Shown: positions 1 through 4,508 of the stretch, piece after piece
How positions within the stretch are numbered: position 1 is the stretch's first letter
Layout of the letters: the number at the start of each line of letters is the position of its first letter
From: Clostridia bacterium
Lineage (GTDB): Bacteria > Bacillota > Clostridia > Christensenellales > Aristaeellaceae
Direction: 5' to 3'
NCBI GenBank assembly: GCA_030526935.1
Contig: JAUNBY010000217.1
Coordinates: forward strand, 1-5,683
DNA length: 5,683 bases
The notes under the pieces: model-generated
What the model was told of the DNA's origin: nothing
Databases searched by the model: none
The model's input: the letters and a program-made list of their open reading frames with translations, nothing else
Translations under genes and position numbers: made by a program

Positions 1-46
1 TCCCGGAAATATCGCAAGACGTCTATAGTCTCGTAAAACAAGGGTG

Positions 47-59
47 AATAGTAACTATT
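47..59. repeat. 13-bp perfect palindrome, possible operator
   Basis: AATAGT and ACTATT form a perfect inverted repeat around a single A. It lies in an AT-rich patch of the non-coding left flank. The form is that of a small dimeric-repressor site, but no promoter was recognised next to it and no regulator gene is in view. A chance palindrome cannot be excluded. Confidence 0.3.
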
Positions 60-107
60 AACACTCGTATTTGCGCTGAAGACTCCATGGAGCACGCCGC
101 GCGGGAA

Positions 108-136
108 ATCACGGGTGACGCGAGGTCGCCCGTGAT
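108..136 (-). terminator. Strong hairpin just past the mini-gene stop, possible terminator
   Basis: ATCACGGGTGAC (108-119) pairs with GTCGCCCGTGAT (125-136) around a 5-nt loop. All 12 positions pair in plus-strand RNA, one of them G-U; in minus-strand RNA that position becomes an A-C mismatch. The stem begins 4 nt beyond the TGA of the minus-strand ORF at 141-302. On the minus strand it is followed by only three T residues, so as an intrinsic terminator it is weak. It could instead be a 3'-end stabiliser, or serve a plus-strand transcript entering from the left. Confidence 0.4.
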
Positions 137-140
137 AAAT

Positions 141-302
141 TCACATCACGATATTCGCCCTTTCGCCGTCGGGACATGTATCCGAAGCGGAGCAATCGGG
201 ACACAACAGCGCGTTGCACGTCTCGCACGGCGTCATTTCCCTGGAATCGCGCATATCCCCGCAGTGAGCGCATTCGACCATAGCCAGATTTATCGCCTCC
301 AT
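141..302 (-). CDS. Small cysteine-rich protein, putative treble-clef zinc finger
   Basis: This 53-codon ORF is not similar to any family I can name. It carries seven cysteines: C11-x2-C14, an 11-residue gap, C26-x2-C29, x4, C34-x2-C37, x5, C43. The CxxC-x4-CxxC core (CETCNALLCPDC) has the spacing of RING/FYVE-like treble-clef fingers, so zinc binding is a reasonable inference. The rest is acidic and polar, with no signal peptide or membrane segment. The start is uncertain. The ATG at 302 directly follows an in-frame TGA and has no evident Shine-Dalgarno. A second ATG at 281 (46 aa, all cysteines kept) has GGAGG upstream but 14 nt away, longer than ideal. A hairpin follows the stop. It is divergent from cimA with 88 bp between the starts. 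Support comes from the cysteine pattern and the hairpin; the small size and poor start signals keep confidence moderate. Confidence 0.55.
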   Translation of the reverse strand: MEAINLAMVECAHCGDMRDSREMTPCETCNALLCPDCSASDTCPDGERANIVM

Positions 303-329
303 TCACGCACAGTATGCGCAAAATGCGGC

Positions 330-371
330 TTAACAATACGCGTCTGGCAAAGCGTCGATAATTATGATAAT
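330..371 (+). promoter_or_regulatory. Tentative cimA promoter region
   Basis: An AT-rich stretch just before cimA contains GATAAT at 366-371. CTGGCA at 344-349 is a 4-of-6 match to the -35 consensus with a 16-bp spacer. A TTAACA at 330-335 lies too far from either GATAAT for normal spacing. If 366-371 is the -10 element, transcription would begin near 378. That would leave a leader of only about 13 nt and would rule out the upstream ATG at 364 as the start. No T-box, leader peptide or riboswitch is visible, and there is little room for one. Confidence 0.3.
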
Positions 372-380
372 ATATGCGCG

Positions 381-386
381 GGTGAT
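381..386 (+). promoter_or_regulatory. Shine-Dalgarno site deciding the cimA start
   Basis: GGTGAT matches the right-hand part of the full anti-Shine-Dalgarno complement (AGGAGGTGAT) and ends 4 nt before the ATG at 391. In that register the spacing is optimal. The in-frame ATG at 364 has no comparable site, so 391 is preferred. Confidence 0.6.
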
Positions 387-390
387 TGTG

Positions 391-1950
391 ATGAATAAGA
401 TACTGGTGCTTGATACGACGCTTCGCGACGGGGCGCAGGGCGAGGGCGTAATTTTTTCGCTCGAGGACAAAATAAAGGTCATTCGCGCGCTCGACGATCT
501 GGGCGTGGACTATATAGAAGCCGGAAACCCCGCCTCCAATCCCAAGGACGCCCAGCTTTTCAAATACGCGAAGTCGGGACTCGCGCTTAAGAATTCCACC
601 CTCGTGGCATTTGGCTCGACCTGCCGCGTGAATTCTTCTGCCCTAAACGACGAGGGACTCTCGGCGCTCGTCGAATCCGGCTGCGGCGTGGCGTCGATAT
701 TCGGAAAGTCCTCGCGCTATCACGTCGAGCGCGTTTTGATGTGTACGCCCGAGGAAAACCTGAGAATCATAAGCGAGTCCATAGCGTTTCTCGTCTCGCG
801 TGGGATTCGCGTGTTTTTCGACGCCGAGCACTTCTTCGACGGCTGGCTTTACGACGCCGATTACGCCGTCGCCACGCTTATAGCCGCCCGCGACGCCGGA
901 GCGGAGTCGCTCGTATTATGCGACACCAACGGAGGCGCGCTAATTTCGACCATATCCGCAGGCGTAAGCGCCGCTATTCAAAAAACCGGCGCTCATATCG
1001 GCATACACTGCCACGACGACGCAGGTCTGGCCATCGCCGCTTCAATGGCGGCTGTCGAAGCCGGTGCGAACTTTATACAGGGCACCATAAACGGATATGG
1101 CGAGCGCTGCGGCAACGCGAATCTGTGTACGCTCATACCCAATATAGCCTTTAAACTCAAAAGGCAGTGCCTCGATCCCGAAAAAATAAGGCTTCTTACT
1201 CCGACTGCGCGGCTTATAAGCGACATAGCAAACCTTTCCATGAACGAAAGAGCGCCCTACGTGGGCCGGTCGGCGTTTTCTCACAAGGGCGGGATGCATG
1301 TGGACGGTATGCTTAAAAACGCCTCGACATACGAGCACATCGATCCCGAAGCCGTGGGCAACCGCCGAAGATACCTGGTAAGCGAAATGGCGGGGCGCAC
1401 CGCGCTTATGACGCGGCTGAGCACCATAGCTCCAGATCTCGAAAAGAACAGCCCCGACACCATAAGAATAATCGACATGCTCAAGGAACTCGAGCGCGAA
1501 GGCTATTCCTTCGAGGGTGCGGACGGCTCGTTAAAGCTTCGCGTTCTGGGCGCGCTTGGCAAAAGGCGGGTGTTTTTTCAGGTCAGGGATTTCCACGTCA
1601 TATCCCGGCTTCCCGACGACAATATCAACGCTCAGGCTTACGTAAAGGTATTGGTCAACGATCAGGTCGAGATAACCGCCGACGAGGGCGACGGCCCCGT
1701 AAACGCCATAGACCTGGCGCTCAGAAAGGCGCTTTCACGCTTTTATCCAACGCTTGCGTCGATGCGCCTTAAGGATTTTAAGGTTCGCGTCGTATCGGGT
1801 ATCGGAACCGCGTCCAAGGTTCGGGTACATATAGAATCCACAAATGGCAAAAACGTATGGGCGACCGTCGGCGTCTCAAACAATATCATCGAAGCCAGCC
1901 TCATCGCGCTGACCGATTCCATAGAATACATGCTCTCCGAGTCGCTGTAG
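391..1950 (+). CDS. cimA: Citramalate synthase
   Basis: This enzyme condenses pyruvate with acetyl-CoA to give (R)-citramalate and CoA, the first step of threonine-independent isoleucine synthesis in the cytoplasm. The 519-aa product has the usual family length. The N-terminal TIM barrel (about 4-270) opens with DTTLRDGAQGEG (residues 8-19), typical of CimA; R12 and D13 are the conserved catalytic/metal pair. H206-x-H208 (HCHDDAG) supplies metal ligands, and GTINGYGERCGNANL (231-245) is the second family signature. HKGGMHVDG (298-306) is the linker-region motif, and about 375-517 forms the LeuA-type regulatory domain, normally the isoleucine-binding part. Two small departures from the common consensus are D210 where N is usual after HxH, and IEAGNP (42-47) where IEGGWP is common. 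The ORF could begin at ATG 364 (528 aa), but the Shine-Dalgarno favours 391. It ends in tandem stops TAG-TAA. 2-Isopropylmalate synthase is the main alternative and is disfavoured by the GAQGEG and GTINGYGERCGNANL motifs. Confidence 0.95.
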   Translation: MNKILVLDTTLRDGAQGEGVIFSLEDKIKVIRALDDLGVDYIEAGNPASNPKDAQLFKYAKSGLALKNSTLVAFGSTCRVNSSALNDEGLSALVESGCGVASIFGKSSRYHVERVLMCTPEENLRIISESIAFLVSRGIRVFFDAEHFFDGWLYDADYAVATLIAARDAGAESLVLCDTNGGALISTISAGVSAAIQKTGAHIGIHCHDDAGLAIAASMAAVEAGANFIQGTINGYGERCGNANLCTLIPNIAFKLKRQCLDPEKIRLLTPTARLISDIANLSMNERAPYVGRSAFSHKGGMHVDGMLKNASTYEHIDPEAVGNRRRYLVSEMAGRTALMTRLSTIAPDLEKNSPDTIRIIDMLKELEREGYSFEGADGSLKLRVLGALGKRRVFFQVRDFHVISRLPDDNINAQAYVKVLVNDQVEITADEGDGPVNAIDLALRKALSRFYPTLASMRLKDFKVRVVSGIGTASKVRVHIESTNGKNVWATVGVSNNIIEASLIALTDSIEYMLSESL

Positions 1951-1972
1951 TAATGTCTGGGCGCAAGCCGCG

Positions 1973-3547
1973 TTAGCGTCTTCCATTCTTTTTGAAAAAC
2001 GCCGCCGCGAACGCGCATATCCCCGCGATAAAGCAGATTGCGCTGTACCACGATATGCCGCCCAATTTTGGCTCCGCTTGCCAGAGAAGTCCCGCCGCAA
2101 TTATCAGGGCGGACGCCACGGCGCTTATCGACAGCTTAAGCGCGATTTCGCGCAAGAGCCTGGCCATATCCGTTCCGGGATGATGCTCCACTCCAATTCC
2201 GGCCTCACCCTTTATGCCGGCGCGCATCATATCCGCGAGCAGCGCCGGTATTTCAAGCGATTTGTTGACGCTGTCGTATATTGCGATGGCGTCGCGCTTT
2301 ATCATATCCTTCAAGTCCATATCCTCGAAAAAACGTCCGCTCAACCTTGCCTTGACGACGCTGAGAACGTTTATATCGGGGCTTAAATCCGCCAATACCC
2401 CTTCAATGGTCGCCAACCCTCTCGCAAGCATAGTCAGACTCGCGGGCATGGATATGTTGTTTTCTCGCATGACCCTCGTAATATCGTCGAATACCTTCGC
2501 CAGATCCATGGAGCCAAGCCCCGCGCTCGCGTATTTATCGAATATTTCCTCAACGCCGCGATAGAGCATCCGCTTGTCAACGGCTCCGTGAAACTCGCCA
2601 AGCGCCATGACCGCGTCGACGCACGCGCGTATATCTCCCCTTGCGACTCCCATCAACGCCTTGCCGATAATCTTTCGCTCCCCGTCGGACAAGCTTCCCA
2701 TCATTCCCATGTCGAGCCAGACGATATTGCCGTCTCGTATTCTTATGTTTCCGGGATGAGGATCCGCGTGGAAAAAGCCGTCGTGGATTATCTGCTTAAC
2801 GTAGTTGCCGGCGAGTCTTGAGCCAAGCTCATTGCAGTCGCACCCCGCGTCCACAAGACCCTGAACGTCGTCTATCGCCATCCCCTCAACGCGTTCCATG
2901 ACGAGTATTCGCGTTGTCGTGTAGTCGCGATACAGTTTCGGCGACGAAATGAAAGCGGCTTTTTCGTTGAGCTTATGAAACTTTTCGAGGTTCGCGGCTT
3001 CGGTCTGAAAGTTCATCTCCTCCTGAGCCACTATCCACATCTCGTTCAACACCTGCGTGAAGTCCACCAGATCGCCGACGGGTGTGTATTTGAGCAGTTT
3101 GCAAGCCTGCTTGAGAAGCATTATATCCCGGCTCATCACCTCGTGAATGCCCTCGCGCTGAACCTTTACGACGACGCGCTGGCCGGTTTTGAGAACGGCC
3201 GAATGAACCTGAGCTATCGAGGCGCTTCCGAGCGCTTCCCGGTCAAAATCGGAAAACACTTCGTCTACGGGCTTTGCGTAGACCTTCTCAATTATCTCCA
3301 TCACCTGGCCGTACGGCATCGGCGCGACGTCTCCCCTGAGCTTCTTAAGGGACTCGCAGTATTCTTTGGGCAGTATATCCGAGCGCATGGAGGGTATCTG
3401 CCCGAGCTTTATAAACGTCGGCCCCAGGTCTTCTATTATGGCGCAAAGCTTTTCGGGAGACAATCCCTTCAGAATATCATGACGGCGAATGACGTCCAAT
3501 ATTTCGACCAGGCGCTTTCTGTTTTCGTTTAGCGAACCATTGCCCAT
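1973..3547 (-). CDS. ABC1/UbiB (AarF) family atypical kinase-like protein, membrane-anchored
   Basis: The 524-aa product belongs to the UbiB/ADCK family of protein-kinase-like ATPases. In quinone-making bacteria UbiB supports ubiquinone biosynthesis; the role in anaerobic Clostridia is not established. Motifs in order: KxGQ at 47-50 (FIKLGQIPSMRSDILP), the alanine-rich loop GSASIAQVH (107-115) replacing a P-loop, lysine K128 in VVVKVQ, the ExD-region motif EMNFQTEA (177-184), the catalytic loop HADPHPGN (260-267, D262 and N267), and the DFG-like DMG (279-281). Two hydrophobic segments near 472-489 and 498-517, then KKNGRR, look like the family's C-terminal membrane hairpin. The ExD motif here ends in N179 instead of D. 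The ATG at 3547 is preceded by a purine-rich AAAGGGCGG about 10 nt upstream. The gene is convergent with cimA (22 bp gap) and divergent from the flavodoxin-fold gene. Family call is firm; substrate and pathway are unknown, so no symbol is given. Confidence 0.93.
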   Translation of the reverse strand: MGNGSLNENRKRLVEILDVIRRHDILKGLSPEKLCAIIEDLGPTFIKLGQIPSMRSDILPKEYCESLKKLRGDVAPMPYGQVMEIIEKVYAKPVDEVFSDFDREALGSASIAQVHSAVLKTGQRVVVKVQREGIHEVMSRDIMLLKQACKLLKYTPVGDLVDFTQVLNEMWIVAQEEMNFQTEAANLEKFHKLNEKAAFISSPKLYRDYTTTRILVMERVEGMAIDDVQGLVDAGCDCNELGSRLAGNYVKQIIHDGFFHADPHPGNIRIRDGNIVWLDMGMMGSLSDGERKIIGKALMGVARGDIRACVDAVMALGEFHGAVDKRMLYRGVEEIFDKYASAGLGSMDLAKVFDDITRVMRENNISMPASLTMLARGLATIEGVLADLSPDINVLSVVKARLSGRFFEDMDLKDMIKRDAIAIYDSVNKSLEIPALLADMMRAGIKGEAGIGVEHHPGTDMARLLREIALKLSISAVASALIIAAGLLWQAEPKLGGISWYSAICFIAGICAFAAAFFKKNGRR

Positions 3548-3595
3548 TGGTATAGTTCCGCCCTTTCCGCGCCGCCGCTGACAGGCGTCTTAATG

Positions 3596-3624
3596 TTGAC
3601 TAATCGCCCGTTTGAGGTTATACT
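3596..3624 (+). promoter_or_regulatory. Strong sigma-A type promoter for the flavodoxin-fold gene
   Basis: TTGACT (3596-3601) and TATACT (3619-3624) are separated by exactly 17 bp, each a 5-of-6 consensus match. The predicted start is near 3631, giving a 5' leader of about 73 nt before the ATG at 3704. The leader runs through the opposing promoter at 3652-3680. Confidence 0.7.
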
Positions 3625-3634
3625 GTTATCGTAA

Positions 3635-3646
3635 GGCGACAACGCC
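3635..3646. repeat. Short hairpin in the overlap of the two promoters
   Basis: GGCG-ACAA-CGCC forms a 4-bp stem, extendable by TAA (3632-3634) with TTA (3648-3650) past one bulged G. It sits between the two predicted transcription starts, so it would lie at or near the 5' end of both RNAs. It could be an operator or an RNA-stabilising element. It is short enough to be chance. Confidence 0.3.
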
Positions 3647-3651
3647 GTTAT

Positions 3652-3680
3652 AGTATAGCATGGCGCGCAAACAAAGTAAA
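3652..3680 (-). promoter_or_regulatory. Strong sigma-A type promoter for the UbiB-like gene
   Basis: On the minus strand TTTACT (3680-3675) and TATACT (3657-3652) are separated by exactly 17 bp. The predicted start is near 3645, giving a leader of about 98 nt before the ATG at 3547. It faces the plus-strand promoter at 3596-3624, so each polymerase must cross the other's promoter. Confidence 0.65.
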
Positions 3681-3686
3681 GCATAT

Positions 3687-3692
3687 GAGGAG
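3687..3692 (+). promoter_or_regulatory. Ribosome binding site of the flavodoxin-fold gene
   Basis: GAGGAG lies 11 nt before the ATG at 3704, slightly long but good. It fixes this start over the out-of-frame ATG at 3685. Confidence 0.65.
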
Positions 3693-3703
3693 CGTGAATA
3701 TCT

Positions 3704-4327
3704 ATGAAGGTTTTACTCATCAACGGCAGTCCCAAGGCAAAGGGCTGCACTTATACCGCGCTTGCCGAAGTCGCGAAGGGACTCGAGGAATCGGGGGTCG
3801 AATCCGAGATAATCCACGTGGGGCATATGGATATACGCGGCTGCATAGCCTGCCGGACTTGCATGAAGACCGGCAAGTGCGTCTTTGACGACATGGTAAA
3901 CGAAGTAGCGCCAAAGTTTGAAAAGGCGGACGGGCTTGTGATTGGCTCTCCCGTATATTATTCCTCGCCCAACGCGACCGCCCTCGCCTTTATGGACAGG
4001 CTGTTTTACAGCACGCGCTTCGACAAGTCGATGAAGGTCGGGGCGGCCGTCGTTTCCGCGAGGCGCGCGGGAACGACCGCCACATTCGACGTGCTGAACA
4101 AGTACTTTACCATATCCTCAATGCCCATAGCGTCCAGCCAATACTGGAACATGGTTCACGGCAACAACTCCGACGAGGTCTACCAGGATCGGGAAGGCTG
4201 TCACACGATGAGGACGCTCGGCCGCAACATGGCGTTTTTAATAAAGAGCATAAATCTCGGCAAAGAAGCCTTCGGCTTGCCCAAAAGGGAAGATAAGCCG
4301 TATACGAATTTTATCAGGCAGGCATAG
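3704..4327 (+). CDS. Flavodoxin-fold NAD(P)H/FMN-dependent oxidoreductase with Isf-like cysteine cluster
   Basis: The 207-aa product is a cytoplasmic flavodoxin-like flavoprotein of the NADPH-dependent FMN reductase / iron-sulfur flavoprotein group. It starts with MKVLLINGSPKAKG, the beta-strand and phosphate-binding loop for FMN. GSPVYYSSPN (81-90) is the second flavin-binding loop, and the 99-125 region completes the fold. Between them C47-x2-C50-x2-C53-x5-C59 (CIACRTCMKTGKC) matches the compact CX2CX2CX4-7C spacing that binds a 4Fe-4S cluster in archaeal Isf. Many clostridial relatives carry the same cysteines and are annotated only as flavodoxin family, so an Fe-S cluster is likely but unproven. 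A further C166 (EGCHTMR) lies in the C-terminal part. Likely role is electron transfer or reduction of small acceptors such as quinones or oxygen species; the physiological substrate cannot be read from sequence. It has its own promoter and is convergent with the FAD gene on the right. Confidence 0.88.
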   Translation: MKVLLINGSPKAKGCTYTALAEVAKGLEESGVESEIIHVGHMDIRGCIACRTCMKTGKCVFDDMVNEVAPKFEKADGLVIGSPVYYSSPNATALAFMDRLFYSTRFDKSMKVGAAVVSARRAGTTATFDVLNKYFTISSMPIASSQYWNMVHGNNSDEVYQDREGCHTMRTLGRNMAFLIKSINLGKEAFGLPKREDKPYTNFIRQA

Positions 4328-4344
4328 GGTATGTTGGTGAACGG

Positions 4345-4358
4345 CGGTGTAGACACCG
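4345..4358. repeat. Short inverted repeat after the flavodoxin-fold gene
   Basis: CGGTGT and ACACCG surround an AG centre, a perfect 14-bp dyad starting 17 nt after the stop codon. As RNA it would form a 5-bp stem with a 4-nt loop. There is no T run on either side, so it is not a classical terminator, but its position just past the stop suggests a 3'-end role. Confidence 0.35.
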
Positions 4359-4377
4359 TCTATGGAGCGAAGAGCAC

Positions 4378-4425
4378 GCCGGATGCATTGGGCGTATTTA
4401 AGATGATACTTCCAAGACATCCGGC
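4378..4425. repeat. 48-nt imperfect hairpin between convergent genes
   Basis: GCCGGATG (4378-4385) pairs with CATCCGGC (4418-4425). Past a 2x2 internal loop TTGG (4388-4391) pairs with CCAA (4412-4415), and GTAT (4394-4397) pairs with ATAC (4406-4409) around an 8-nt loop. Sixteen Watson-Crick pairs in a 48-nt unit is more structure than expected by chance. No immediate T run follows on either strand. It may be a bidirectional transcription-end element or a REP/MITE-like dispersed repeat. Confidence 0.45.
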
Positions 4426-4508
4426 ATATGTTGTGTCAATTCAGTTCAAACTTCAGTTTCTTCTATTTTACTATTTGGTAATACAAGATAAACCAATTGG
4501 CATTCGCC

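Larger units (their letters stand above)
4328..4508. other. Convergent intergenic region with composition shift
   Basis: This 181-bp stretch separates the 3' ends of two converging genes. The left part is GC-moderate and holds two inverted repeats. From about 4427 it becomes distinctly AT-rich, with an imperfect 12-nt tandem repeat (TTCAGTT at 4440 and 4452) and a CCAATTGG palindrome at 4493-4500. I see no gene and no textbook T-tailed terminator in it. Confidence 0.6.

Noticed and set aside
1..47. End of an upstream plus-strand gene in the first 47 bases
   Set aside because: All three plus frames stop by position 47, and the frame ending at 45-47 gives a plausible but very short tail (PEISQDVYSLVKQG). 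Too little sequence to support a call.
87..398. 103-aa plus-strand ORF upstream of and overlapping the cimA start
   Set aside because: No recognisable domain, no ribosome binding site, runs through the hairpin at 108-136 and antisense to the cysteine-rich ORF, which has the better protein-like pattern.
741..1154. 137-aa arginine-rich plus-strand ORF within cimA
   Set aside because: An out-of-frame shadow of cimA; the Arg runs arise from frame-shifted reading of GC-rich codons.
2975..3532. 185-aa plus-strand ORF antisense to the UbiB-like gene
   Set aside because: Lies wholly over the conserved kinase-like motifs of the minus-strand gene, and no family was recognised in it; long antisense frames are common with this codon bias.
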